64,000 nt of DNA from Paenibacillus mendelii (GTDB lineage: Bacteria; Bacillota; Bacilli; Paenibacillales; Paenibacillaceae): contig NZ_JANHOF010000013.1 in assembly GCF_024498075.1 (NCBI RefSeq), positions 140,675-204,674 on the forward strand, in the 5' to 3' direction. The notes beneath the pieces are model-generated. The model searched no databases and was not told where the DNA came from. It saw only the letters and a list, made by a program, of their open reading frames with translations. Position 1 is the stretch's first letter, and each line of letters opens with the position of its first letter. Positions 8,077 to 16,593 of the stretch are shown piece after piece. Position numbers and translations under genes: made by a program.

Positions 8077-8777
8077 GCTGTAAGAGTAAAAAAGGGTCTT
8101 ACAGATGACCGCCGAGGCGGAATGTCGAGCTGTAAGACCGTTTATGGGTGTTACAGGAGCAGAAGATCGGTGCAGCGAATGGAATCAGACGCTGTAAGAG
8201 TAAAAAGGGTCTTACAGATGACCGCCGAGACGAAATGTCGAGCTGTAAGACCGTTTATGGGTGTTACAGGAGCAGCGGATCGGTGCAGCGAAACGAATCA
8301 GGCGCTGTAAGAGCAAGAAAAAGGGTCTTACGGATGACCGTCGAGGCGGAATGTCGAGCTGTAAGACCGTTTATGGGTGTTACAGGAATAGAAGATCGGT
8401 GCAGCGAATCGGAGCAGGCGCTGTAAGAGCAAAAAAGGGTCTTACAGGTGACCGCCGAGGCGAAATGTCGCGCTGTAAGACCGTTTATGGGTGTTACAGG
8501 AGCAGAAGATCGGTGCAGTGAATCAGAGCAGGCGCTGTAAGAGTAGAAAAGGGTCTTACAGGTGACCACCGAGGCGAAATGTCGCGCTGTAAGACCGTTT
8601 ATGGGTGTTACAGGAGTAGAAGATCGGTGCAGCGAATCGGATCAGGCGCTGTAAGAGCAAAAAAGGGTCTAACAGATGGCCGCCGAGGCGAAATGTCGAG
8701 CTGTAAGACCGTTTATGGGTGTTACAGGAGTAGAAGATCGGTGCAGCGAATCGGATAAGGCGCTGTAAGAGTAAGAA
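8077..8777. repeat. Array of six ~114-bp hairpin-bearing tandem repeats plus a partial seventh
   Basis: Units begin at 8077, 8191, 8304, 8420, 8534 and 8648, with a terminal fragment at 8760; spacing is 112-116 bases. Each unit holds two inverted repeats. The first has arms CTGTAAGA and TCTTACAG around an A-rich loop. The second has CTGTAAGACC facing GGGTGTTACAG around GTTTAT. Copies differ by scattered substitutions and by the length of the A run. Because spacing is often not a multiple of three, no frame runs through the array, and open frames here are accidental. There are no unique spacers, so it is not a CRISPR. Confidence 0.9.
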
Positions 8778-8840
8778 ACTAGACAGTCCCTAATCCACAT
8801 GGTCACTTCACCCGCTACAGATACACTAATAAGATAATTT

Positions 8841-8970
8841 CGGTGCCCCGTTCAAGTGAAGAAAGCGTTAGTCGTTGAAGTATTATCCGGTTATCGGATA
8901 GAAGCAGTAGCACGTCAGCACGGGATGTACCAATACACTTAGTAACTGGGGCCGTCTATACCAGCGGTAG
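8841..8970 (+). pseudogene. Transposase N-terminal remnant (IS3-type OrfA-like helix-turn-helix)
   Basis: One frame reads VKKALVVEVLSGYRIEAVARQHGM, then hits stops. A shifted frame continues SNWGRLYQR before another stop. Joined, these resemble the DNA-binding helix-turn-helix that opens many transposase OrfA proteins (EVLSG...VARQHG...NW). It is a short, frameshifted relic next to the repeat array, and no terminal inverted repeats were found. Confidence 0.5.
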
Positions 8971-9094
8971 TGCCCATCATTGGTTCCTTTATATAGCCGC
9001 AGCAAGCTGTAACTGACGATGTATGGCTGTGGCTGCTTACTACCTGTTCAGACATAGAAACTGTACCACGGAATGAAATGCGCCATTACAGCAG

Positions 9095-9144
9095 AAAAGG
9101 CTGTCCCTTCGAGTAGCTGGAGCTACGAAAAGGGGCAGCCTTTT
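9095..9144 (-). terminator. Terminator of dps
   Basis: AAAAGGCTG and CAGCCTTTT arms with further GGG/CCC pairing form a long hairpin directly after the dps stop; on the minus strand it ends in a T run. Confidence 0.75.
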
Positions 9145-9164
9145 GTATGTGGATAGAATCGGAA

Positions 9165-9620
9165 TTAGCGGCCGTTGAATGCTTTGAGCATCCAGACATG
9201 CTTCTCAAGCGATTTGTGAATGGCAAGCAGCATATCGGCGGTCGTGTCGTCGCCTTTCTTCTCTGCTTTTTCCATACCATCCTTCAACTCGTCGATGACG
9301 GTAGTGAAGTCGTCGATAATGGAATCCACCATTTGCTCGGCCGTTTCCTCGCCTGTCGCTTCTTTCACGCTGGACGTTTCCAAATAACGTTTCATCGTCG
9401 CTTCTGGTTTGCCCTCCAGCGCGAGCAGGCGCTCGGCAATCTCATCGACGTGCAGGGCTGCTTCTTCATAGAGCTCTTGAAATTTAACGTGCAAGGTGAA
9501 GAACTGTTGTCCTTTCACATACCAGTGATAGTTGTGCAGCTTCACGTAAAGGACGCTCCAGTTGGATACTTGCTTGTTCAGAACGGTTTGAATTGTTTTG
9601 TCTGCTGCTGCTGTTGCCAT
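9165..9620 (-). CDS. dps: Dps/ferritin-like DNA-protecting protein
   Basis: This encodes 151 residues. The ferroxidase site of Dps proteins is clear: HNYHWYVKG, then HVKFQELYEEAALHVDEIAERLLALEG, with the conserved His, Asp and Glu residues. Dps dodecamers oxidise Fe2+ with hydrogen peroxide, store iron and protect DNA. The start is the ATG with AAGGAGTGG upstream; a longer frame extends 5' but runs into decayed thioredoxin-reductase sequence. The gene is followed by a strong terminator. A PerR-box-like site lies about 570 bases upstream, before the dead trxB, and may once have driven, or may still drive, this gene. Confidence 0.92.
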   Translation of the reverse strand: MATAAADKTIQTVLNKQVSNWSVLYVKLHNYHWYVKGQQFFTLHVKFQELYEEAALHVDEIAERLLALEGKPEATMKRYLETSSVKEATGEETAEQMVDSIIDDFTTVIDELKDGMEKAEKKGDDTTADMLLAIHKSLEKHVWMLKAFNGR

Positions 9621-9704
9621 GATTAAACCACTCCTTCTTTGTCTTCTTCTATTTTTCTTTAACCCTATTGTCCGCTTCCGAATCGAGGGTGTGGAGCCGA
9701 TTCC

Positions 9705-10110
9705 AAGAAAACGGTCGCAGTCCAGTGCGGCCATACAACCGCTCCAGTTGCTGTGATTCTTCCGGTAATGCCGCTGCTGCATGATACCTTATGCAAACAA
9801 GCGTCACACCGGTCTCGAACGTATCCGGGACGAACATCGATATAGCTCTGCTCATCCGTGTGGATCTGTCAGCCATGGAAGCCGTTTCTTCCGCGTATGA
9901 CCGATGGCCGCGAACACGCCGTCCGCTTCAAGCAGCTCTACCTCGCCGCTTTCATTATGGCGCACTTTCAAGCCGATTATTCCCATCGCTCGCGATTCAC
10001 CCTCGACCGGCGCTGCATCACGCCTCCAACAGACTCTAGCGTTGCGCGAGCCCGGTCCTGCATGATTTTGAGGCACTCATTCATGGCGCAGATGAACAAG
10101 CCGCTAATCC
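9705..10110 (-). pseudogene. Decayed thioredoxin reductase (trxB) fragment
   Basis: On the minus strand, pieces in different frames spell the C-terminal half of a TrxB. CLKIMQDRARA runs at about 10100-10060. RRDAAPVEGESRAMGII...EADGVFAAIGHT runs at about 10020-9870. YRKNHSNWSGCMAALDCDRFL ends near 9705 and resembles the usual YRQ-TA-G-GCMAALDAERFL ending. Frameshifts separate the pieces, the FAD-binding N-terminus and CXXC active site are absent, and stops interrupt the segment that should hold the GD motif. It is non-functional and lies directly upstream of dps on the same strand. Confidence 0.75.
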
Positions 10111-10188
10111 TGACGGACCGTTTCCGTTACTTAGGGTTTTCTCCACAACGGATGATCCATTCAACCTCAAATAATAATTATTACTATA

Positions 10189-10220
10189 TTAAAATTATTA
10201 TAAATAAGGAGAAATGTCAA
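10189..10220 (-). promoter_or_regulatory. PerR-box-like promoter upstream of dead trxB/dps
   Basis: TTAAAATTATTATAA at 10189-10203 matches the PerR consensus TTATAATTATTATAA at 14 of 15 positions. On the minus strand a perfect TTGACA (10220-10215) precedes it; with a 17-bp spacer the -10 would be TAATTT, inside the box. This is the layout of a peroxide-repressed promoter reading towards the trxB remnant and dps. Confidence 0.6.
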
Positions 10221-10231
10221 CCTGTTTTTTA

Positions 10232-10633
10232 TTATCCTGTGATCAGCTTCACAACATACTCGCGAGTCCGGGGACCGTCGAATTCGCAGAAATAAATACC
10301 TTGCCATCTTCCTAGGAGCAGCTTCCCGCCCGAAATAATAATGGTTTGCGAGGTACCGGTTGTTATGGCCTTCAAATGAGAGGCCGTGTTGCCCTCTGCA
10401 TGGCGGTATTTCGGATGCTCCCATGGATAAATTTCATCCAGCCGCATTAGAACATCATGCTTCACGTCAGGATCGGCATTTTCTTGTATGGTAATTCCAG
10501 CTGTCGTATGCGGACAGTAGATGACGGCAGTGCCATCCACAAGCTGTTCCCTGCTAACTATTGAGGCGATTTCACGTGTGATATCGATCATTTCATCTCG
10601 CTTTGATGTACGGAGAGTACGGCTGACCAGCAT
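10232..10633 (-). CDS. yjbQ: YjbQ/UPF0047 family protein (secondary thiamine-phosphate synthase)
   Basis: This encodes 133 residues that cover the whole UPF0047 family. YCPHTTAGITIQENADPDVKHD and HAEGNTASHLKA carry the conserved His, Thr, Glu and Asp residues, and RWQGIYFCEFDGPR ends the fold. E. coli YjbQ has weak thiamine-phosphate synthase activity; the physiological role is unsettled. The start is the ATG preceded by AAGGAGTG; upstream codons are not family-like. It is divergent from galU across a gap of about 245 bases. Confidence 0.9.
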   Translation of the reverse strand: MLVSRTLRTSKRDEMIDITREIASIVSREQLVDGTAVIYCPHTTAGITIQENADPDVKHDVLMRLDEIYPWEHPKYRHAEGNTASHLKAITTGTSQTIIISGGKLLLGRWQGIYFCEFDGPRTREYVVKLITG

Positions 10634-10879
10634 GAACTTCACTCCTTGGCAACATGATTTGCTCCCAGTGTGGCATGAATGGAAAGGCGATGTCAAACGC
10701 TCGTGAAACAAGGTAATCATTCAAATATTTTGCTTTCAGGCATGGTAGAATGAGGGAAATGGGGGTATGATGAAAAGAGACGGGGAACGGGATTTCCGCC
10801 CCAATGTGGCTGCATGAGCCAGTCATTAGAAGCTTGAAGGACGATGCGGTTACCGGTCGTAGGAGGGAGAGGTTATATC

Positions 10880-11779
10880 GTGTCACAACGGGTACGTAAA
10901 GCAATTATACCAGCAGGAGGTTTAGGGACGAGGTTTCTGCCTGCGACGAAAGCACAGCCAAAGGAAATGCTGCCTCTGATCGATAAACCGGCCATTCAAT
11001 ATATTGTCGAAGAAGCAGTCGCTTCCGGCATTGAAAGCATTATGATCGTTACGGGGCGGAACAAACGGGCGATCGAGGATCATTTTGACAAATCCTACGA
11101 GCTGGAGGCGGAGCTTGAAGCGCATGGCAAGGCAGAGATGCTGGATGTTGTCCGCAGCATATCGCGCATGACGGACATTTGCTACACCCGTCAGCGCGAA
11201 CCGCTTGGGCTCGGTCATGCCGTGCTTTGTGCGCGCAGCTTCATTGGAAACGAGCCGTTTGCGGTTCTGCTCGGCGATGACATCCTGCTGTCTGAACCCC
11301 CTTGTCTGAGACAAATGATTGACCTGTATGAGACGGGGCCATCCTCGGTCGTCGCCGTGATGGAGGTGCCGTGGGATCAAACTCACAAATACGGTATCGT
11401 CGATCTGGATGAGAGCCTCGGAAGAGGTCGCGTGCGGAGTCTTGTGGAGAAGCCTGCGCCAGGGGAGGCTCCTTCGAATCTGGCCGTAGTTGGACGTTAC
11501 CTCCTGGAACCGGGAATTTTTGATTTATTGGAACGTTCGGAGCCCGGAAAGGGCGGCGAGATCCAATTGACCGACAGCCTGCAGCGTTTAAATTTAATCT
11601 CACCTTTGCAGGCTTACCGCTTTGAAGGACGCCGGTATGATGTCGGTGATAAGCTTGGCTTTGTTCAAGCTACGATCGATTTGGCGCTGGAGCGCGAGGA
11701 TTTGTCTGAGGATGTACATAACTATTTACTCCACAAGCTGCAGAACTTAGGCGAAGGTGCGAGCCGCACGACAAGCTAG
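10880..11779 (+). CDS. galU: UTP-glucose-1-phosphate uridylyltransferase
   Basis: This encodes 299 residues. The nucleotide-binding signature AGGLGTRFLPATKAQPKEMLP opens the protein, followed by FAVLLGDDIL and the VEKPAP and GEIQLTDSL motifs of bacterial GalU/GtaB. It makes UDP-glucose for cell-envelope polymers and glycolipids. The start is a GTG with AGGAGGGAG upstream; an in-frame codon 12 triplets earlier lacks a ribosome site. The exported His-rich protein gene follows after 41 bases on the same strand. Confidence 0.93.
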   Translation: MSQRVRKAIIPAGGLGTRFLPATKAQPKEMLPLIDKPAIQYIVEEAVASGIESIMIVTGRNKRAIEDHFDKSYELEAELEAHGKAEMLDVVRSISRMTDICYTRQREPLGLGHAVLCARSFIGNEPFAVLLGDDILLSEPPCLRQMIDLYETGPSSVVAVMEVPWDQTHKYGIVDLDESLGRGRVRSLVEKPAPGEAPSNLAVVGRYLLEPGIFDLLERSEPGKGGEIQLTDSLQRLNLISPLQAYRFEGRRYDVGDKLGFVQATIDLALEREDLSEDVHNYLLHKLQNLGEGASRTTS

Positions 11780-11820
11780 CTGCCAATAAGGGCCTGAAAG
11801 CGAGGCATGCAATCATCACT

Positions 11821-12744
11821 ATGAAGCGGATTAGAGCGGGACTCCGAATGGCGCTGATCATCGCTGTGGTTCTAATCCTGTCCGGCCATTCGGGCTGCGG
11901 CATGGGTGGCGTAGGCCGGACAGTTACATCCTCAGATGCCGGCAGTGCGGCTGCCGAGGAAGGAGGCACCGACGCAGGTGGTCACAGTCACCATGGGATG
12001 TCGGCTCCGAAGCCGACTTCGGATGCGGCGGGTCATACAGCGGTTGGACAGGGTGCCAAGGCGATATGGACATGGATTGACGGGAAACCGAAGGCGGGCG
12101 AGGAAGCGCTTCTTCGTATTGCAATTGTCAGCGAAGAGGGTAAACTGGTGGATAAGCTGGATATCGGGCATGAGAAGAAGCTGCACCTGATCATCGTAAG
12201 CCGGGGTTTGTCGGAATTTATGCATCTACACCCCGTGGAGATGTCTGGCGGTGTGTTTGAGACCCGTATAACGTTCCCGGCAGGGGGCGACTACAAGCTG
12301 ACCGCGGACTATATCCCGACTGGAATCGGCGCAACGACAAGCAGCAGCTGGGTTCAAGTGAAGGGCAAGGCGCAAGTGGAGCCGGTCCTTGCAGAGGATC
12401 GGATACTGGAACGCGCGGAGAATGGGGTTCGCGTTAGGCTGGCTTTTCATCATCAGCCACAGGCTGGGGAGGAAGCGGTCATGACGTTCTCGTTCGCGGA
12501 GAATGACGGAGAAGGGAAGCCGGTACGTGACTTGGAGCCTTATTTGGGTGCTGTCGGTCATGTGGTCATCATGGACAGCAACGCAGAGCATTATTTGCAC
12601 GTACACCCGCTGGATGAGCAAAGCACAGGGCCTGAAGCCCAGTTTGCTACGACATTCCCGTCTATCGGAACCTACAAGGTTTGGGGACAATTTCAACGCG
12701 GCGGTTCTGTCTTCGTCGTTCCTTTTATCTTGAACGTCAAATAG
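11821..12744 (+). CDS. Exported His-rich protein with two repeated HxHP domains (copper/metal-binding-like)
   Basis: This encodes 307 residues. It begins with a basic, hydrophobic signal-like segment (residues 4-25) followed by SGHSGC, a poor lipobox. Next is a low-complexity linker with GGHSHHGM, then two related beta-rich domains. The first contains KKLHLIIVSRGLSEFMHLHPVE and the second GAVGHVVIMDSNAEHYLHVHPLDE. Each ends with a G-Y/T-K strand (GGDYKL, IGTYKVWGQF). The paired His-x-His-Pro motifs look like metal ligands and the domains resemble YtkA-like or cupredoxin-like repeats. A role in handling copper or another metal at the membrane is inference. The ribosome site is weak (GCGAGG). 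Confidence 0.6.
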   Translation: MKRIRAGLRMALIIAVVLILSGHSGCGMGGVGRTVTSSDAGSAAAEEGGTDAGGHSHHGMSAPKPTSDAAGHTAVGQGAKAIWTWIDGKPKAGEEALLRIAIVSEEGKLVDKLDIGHEKKLHLIIVSRGLSEFMHLHPVEMSGGVFETRITFPAGGDYKLTADYIPTGIGATTSSSWVQVKGKAQVEPVLAEDRILERAENGVRVRLAFHHQPQAGEEAVMTFSFAENDGEGKPVRDLEPYLGAVGHVVIMDSNAEHYLHVHPLDEQSTGPEAQFATTFPSIGTYKVWGQFQRGGSVFVVPFILNVK

Positions 12745-12822
12745 GCGGAGAGCATTGCTTCATACCGCAATCTTGACCCGATAGGTGTATTGCTTCATTT
12801 CAAGAAAGGAGCCGAACAAAGG

Positions 12823-13518
12823 ATGTTGGATGAATTAAAGCAATCGGTCTGGGAAGCCAACATGGACCTGCCCAAATATGGTTTGGTTACGTTCACATGG
12901 GGAAACGTGAGCGGTATTGACCGAGAGAGCGGTCTTATTGTGATTAAACCGAGCGGCGTTCCGTATGATGAGCTTCGCGCTGAACAGATGGTTGTCGTGG
13001 ATATGGCTGGAAAAGTCGTAGAAGGCGATCTTCGTCCGTCTTCGGATACGCCGACGCATGCCGCGCTGTATCGCGCATTTCAAGGTATCGGTGGGATTGT
13101 ACATACGCACTCCCCTTGGGCAACGAGCTGGGCACAAGCAGGACGTGCAGTTCCGGCACTCGGGACAACGCATGCGGACTATTATTATGGCGAAGTACCA
13201 TGCACGCGTCCGATGACAGAGCAAGAAATTAATGGCGCATATGAGCTGGAAACTGGGCATGTCATTATTGAGACGTTCGAGAAGCGCGGCATCGATCCCA
13301 ATCAGGTGCCTTCCGTGCTGGTGTTCAGTCATGCGCCGTTCTGCTGGGGCAAGGATCCGCATAATGCGGTCCATAACGCGGTCGTACTGGAAGAAGTGGC
13401 TAAGATGGCACTTCATACGTTCCAGCTCAATCCGGACGTGCAGCCCATGGATCAGAATTTGCTCGACCGCCATTATTTGCGCAAGCATGGGAACAATGCG
13501 TATTACGGACAAAGGTAA
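12823..13518 (+). CDS. araD: L-ribulose-5-phosphate 4-epimerase
   Basis: This encodes 231 residues. The class II aldolase/epimerase fold carries the zinc ligands His-Thr-His (VHTHSPWATSWAQ) and a third His in VFSHAPFCWG, plus the SGVPYDEL, SSDTPTH and TTHADYYYGEVPCTR motifs typical of AraD. It converts L-ribulose 5-phosphate to D-xylulose 5-phosphate. The start is the ATG with AAAGGAGCCG upstream. araB follows after 56 bases, so the two probably form an operon; no araA isomerase lies next to them. Confidence 0.93.
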   Translation: MLDELKQSVWEANMDLPKYGLVTFTWGNVSGIDRESGLIVIKPSGVPYDELRAEQMVVVDMAGKVVEGDLRPSSDTPTHAALYRAFQGIGGIVHTHSPWATSWAQAGRAVPALGTTHADYYYGEVPCTRPMTEQEINGAYELETGHVIIETFEKRGIDPNQVPSVLVFSHAPFCWGKDPHNAVHNAVVLEEVAKMALHTFQLNPDVQPMDQNLLDRHYLRKHGNNAYYGQR

Positions 13519-13574
13519 GCTGAAGATGATCATGCGGGGGTTAGCTTTAATCACTTATTAGGGGGAAGATTTGG

Positions 13575-15251
13575 ATGAGCAGCAAGTTTGCAATCGGTGT
13601 CGACTATGGAACGGAATCGGGACGTGCGGTGCTTGTTAGACTGTCTGATGGTGCGGAGATTGCAGAACATGTGACCCCTTACCGTCACGGCGTTATTGAT
13701 GAGAAGCTACCTGTAAGCGGATACAAACTGGAGCTCGACTGGGCCCTGCAGCATCCTGCGGATTATATCGAGGTACTGGAGACATCTGTACCGGCGGTCA
13801 TGAAGGAAGCTGGCATTCACCCCAGCGAGGTAATCGGGCTTGGCATTGATTTTACGGCATGTACGATGCTTCCGGTGGATGAAGCCGGGCAACCTCTCTG
13901 CTATGATAAGACCCATGTGGATAATCCGCACAGCTGGGTAAAGCTGTGGAAGCACCATGCCGCGCAGGACGAGGCGAATCTGATCAACAAGCTTGCCGCC
14001 GAGCGGGGCGAGAAGTTTCTGCTCCGTTATGGAGGTAAGATTTCCTCGGAATGGATGATTGCGAAGGCATGGCAAATTTTAGACGAGGCGCCTGAAATCT
14101 ATGACGCGGCAGATAAGTTCGTTGAAGCGGCCGACTGGGTCATCGGTCAAATGACCGGCAGCATCGTGCGCAACAGCTGTACAGCCGGTTATAAGTCGAT
14201 TTGGCATAAACAGGAGGGGTATCCAAGCTCGGATTTCTTCAAGACGCTGGATACGCGGCTTGAGCAGCTGGCTGAAACGAAGCTGCGCGGCGACGTGCTT
14301 CCTCAAGGCTCCAAAGCTGGCGAGTTAACCGCGGCTATGGCAGAGCGAATGGGCTTATCGGCTGGAACGGCGATTGCTGTCGGCAATATTGACGCGCATG
14401 CCGCCGTGCCTGCGGTCGGCGTCGTTACGCCGGGCAAGCTTGTCATGGCCATGGGAACCTCGATCTGCCATCTGCTGCTCAGCACAGAGGAGAAGACGGT
14501 TGAAGGCATGTGCGGCGTTGTAGAGGATGGCATCGTTCCGGGCTATTTCGGCTATGAAGCGGGACAGTCCGCTGTTGGAGATATTTTTGCCTGGTTTGTG
14601 GATGAGTCTGTACCGGCATATGTTACCGAGACGGCGAAGCAAGAGGGCATCGGCGTGCATGAGTGGCTGGAGAAACATGCGGCCGAGCTGAAGCCGGGCG
14701 AATCCGGTGTACTCGCGCTTGACTGGTGGAACGGCAATCGCTCCGTGCTCGTGGACACGGATTTGACGGGCGTGTTCGTCGGGTTGTCGCTGCTGACGAA
14801 GCCGCAGGAGATGTATCGTGCGCTGCTGGAAGCGACCGCTTTCGGTACGCGGAAGATCGTCGAAGCATTCCAAGATAATGGTGTAACGGTCGAAGAGCTC
14901 TACGCCTGCGGCGGGCTGCCGCAGAAAAACCGCCTCCTGATGCAGATCTACGCGGATATAACCAATCGCGAAATTAAGATTGCCGCCTCCAAACAGACGC
15001 CGGCACTTGGTGCAGCTATGTTCGGAGCTGTTGCCGCAGGCGCATCAGCCGGAGGTTATGAAACAATCGTCGATGCCGCGCAGAGCATGGCTCGCATCAG
15101 GGAAGAAACCTTCAAGCCAATTCCCGAGAACGTTACGGTGTACGATAAATTGTATGCGGAATATAATGCGCTGCATGATTATTTCGGACGGGGCGCCAAT
15201 GATGTGATGAAGCGGCTGAAGGCGATTAAAGAGCAAGCGGGTATGAACTAA
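13575..15251 (+). CDS. araB: Ribulokinase
   Basis: This encodes 558 residues, the usual length of AraB. The FGGY-kinase fold is evident: AIGVDYGTESGRAVLVRL at the N-terminus, GLGIDFTACTMLPVD, LDWWNGNRS, and YACGGLPQKNRLLMQIYADI near the C-terminus. It phosphorylates L-ribulose with ATP. The ATG has AGGGGGAAG upstream. It is the last gene of the araDB pair and is followed by a strong hairpin terminator. I saw no AraR-type operator upstream that I could support. Confidence 0.93.
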   Translation: MSSKFAIGVDYGTESGRAVLVRLSDGAEIAEHVTPYRHGVIDEKLPVSGYKLELDWALQHPADYIEVLETSVPAVMKEAGIHPSEVIGLGIDFTACTMLPVDEAGQPLCYDKTHVDNPHSWVKLWKHHAAQDEANLINKLAAERGEKFLLRYGGKISSEWMIAKAWQILDEAPEIYDAADKFVEAADWVIGQMTGSIVRNSCTAGYKSIWHKQEGYPSSDFFKTLDTRLEQLAETKLRGDVLPQGSKAGELTAAMAERMGLSAGTAIAVGNIDAHAAVPAVGVVTPGKLVMAMGTSICHLLLSTEEKTVEGMCGVVEDGIVPGYFGYEAGQSAVGDIFAWFVDESVPAYVTETAKQEGIGVHEWLEKHAAELKPGESGVLALDWWNGNRSVLVDTDLTGVFVGLSLLTKPQEMYRALLEATAFGTRKIVEAFQDNGVTVEELYACGGLPQKNRLLMQIYADITNREIKIAASKQTPALGAAMFGAVAAGASAGGYETIVDAAQSMARIREETFKPIPENVTVYDKLYAEYNALHDYFGRGANDVMKRLKAIKEQAGMN

Positions 15252-15268
15252 TCCATATTCTCATAAAT

Positions 15269-15315
15269 ACGAAGGTCCAGCGGCAGAAGGATATCCTCTG
15301 CAGCTGGACCTTCGT
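15269..15315. terminator. Terminator between araB and the PGPGP protein gene
   Basis: A 13-bp perfect stem (ACGAAGGTCCAGC with its complement) lies between convergent genes and probably serves both. Confidence 0.7.
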
Positions 15316-15334
15316 TGTGTAATGCCCTTAACGG

Positions 15335-16297
15335 TTAATCCGGTGTATGTTCTTCTGAGGTTTCCTCATCAGACCGGTAATCATCGTAATCAACGAATTG
15401 CGATTCCTGATCTTCAGGCAGCGATCCCAGTTGTTCCTGGTCTTCACGAGGAGTGCCGGAAACAGTTAATTGCAGCGATACTGCATCGCCTGGTTGAAGA
15501 GGGAAGTTAAGCAGGTTAACTGGAATTGGTCTGCCGTTAAGACGCAAGATGTAATTCACGCTTCCGCCAATGACCACGCCGTTAACGGCTACGATCTGAC
15601 CGCCGGGTCCAAAACGGACGACGCCTGTTGCGGCAAGCGCTTGGAAAATAGTTATTCCAGGGAAAAATCTAGTCGTGTACGAATTCGTCACCCATGGGAA
15701 GAACGGACCGCCGTTGATGACTACCGTTACAAAGCGCGGGAACGGCCCCGGTCCAGGGAATGGCGGTATCGGCACTGGGAACGGGAACGGAAATGGAAAC
15801 GGGAATGGCGGGGGAGGCGGCGGGAATGGTCCCGGCCCCGGCGGGAATGGCCCCGGTCCTGGCGGGAATGGCCCCGGTCCTGGCGGGAATGGCCCCGGCC
15901 CTGGCGGGAATGGCCCCGGCCCTGGCGGGAATGGCCCCGGCCCTGGCGGGAATGGCCCCGGCCCCGGCGGGAATGGCCCCGGCCCTGGCGGGAATGGCCC
16001 CGGCCCTGGCATCGGCCCTGGCCCTGGCATCGGCCCCGGTCCTGGCATCGGCCCCGGTCCTGGCATCGGCCCCGGTCCTGGCATCGGCCCTGGTCCTGGC
16101 ATCGGTCCTGGTCCTGGCATCGGCCCTGGTCCTGGCACCGGCCCTGGCCCTGGCATCGGCCCCGGTCCTGGCATCGGCCCCGGTCCCGGCATCATGCCGC
16201 GCGGTCCGCCACAGCCGCAATCGCCGCCAGCTCTTGCTGCGCGGGTTCCGGTATAGCCTTCCGGAATTAAGCCAGCATGATATGGATTAAACCACAT
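15335..16297 (-). CDS. Proline/glycine-repeat surface-type protein with C-terminal beta domain
   Basis: This encodes 320 residues. A short head (MWFNPYHAGLIPEGYTG) is followed by GGDCGCGG, then eleven hexapeptides of the form MPGPGP (one VPGPGP) and eight heptapeptides FPPGPGP. A Pro/Phe stretch then leads into a domain of about 100 residues (VTVVINGGPFF...TIFQALAATG...LRLNGRP...LQPGDAVSLQL) that resembles DUF4430/transcobalamin-like ligand-binding folds. The last 35 residues are acidic. No signal peptide is visible, which would suit a spore-surface or coat protein made in the mother cell. The start ATG has AAAGGAG nine bases upstream. The coding repeats are 18 and 21 bp at DNA level and should be length-variable. 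Confidence 0.7.
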   Translation of the reverse strand: MWFNPYHAGLIPEGYTGTRAARAGGDCGCGGPRGMMPGPGPMPGPGPMPGPGPVPGPGPMPGPGPMPGPGPMPGPGPMPGPGPMPGPGPMPGPGPMPGPGPFPPGPGPFPPGPGPFPPGPGPFPPGPGPFPPGPGPFPPGPGPFPPGPGPFPPGPGPFPPPPPPFPFPFPFPFPVPIPPFPGPGPFPRFVTVVINGGPFFPWVTNSYTTRFFPGITIFQALAATGVVRFGPGGQIVAVNGVVIGGSVNYILRLNGRPIPVNLLNFPLQPGDAVSLQLTVSGTPREDQEQLGSLPEDQESQFVDYDDYRSDEETSEEHTPD

Positions 16298-16593
16298 GTG
16301 CTCAATCTCCTTTAACGTAGCAGATTGGGTAAACGTCTCGATCCAGTGTATGCGGCATCCGCCCATCTCGTGTATGGCGATTTTGTAGGGAGCACCTCTA
16401 CCAGAGGCTATAAATACCTGCTAAAAGCTTCATTTGCAGCAGAAATCGTGAAACAGGAATTTCTCAACCGTATGTCGAATATATACGGTGTTCCCAGGAC
16501 TTTGTACCCTAGGGGCAGCAAGCATCAGTCTCGTTTGCAACTGGAATGCCGCAAGCAATCCATCACGTTGTCTTGGAGAAGGAGGCGTTCACG

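Noticed and set aside
8122..8521. Open frames running through the 114-bp repeats
   Set aside because: Unit lengths vary between 112 and 116, so frames shift from copy to copy, codon use is unnatural and there are no ribosome sites.
8077..8777. Regularly spaced repeats considered as a CRISPR array
   Set aside because: The entire 114-bp unit repeats; there are no short repeats alternating with unique spacers and no cas genes.
15675..16290. Plus-strand Gly/Pro- and Ala-rich frames opposite the PGPGP protein
   Set aside because: They are mirror images of the repeats; only the minus-strand frame has a good ribosome site and a non-repetitive conserved-looking domain.
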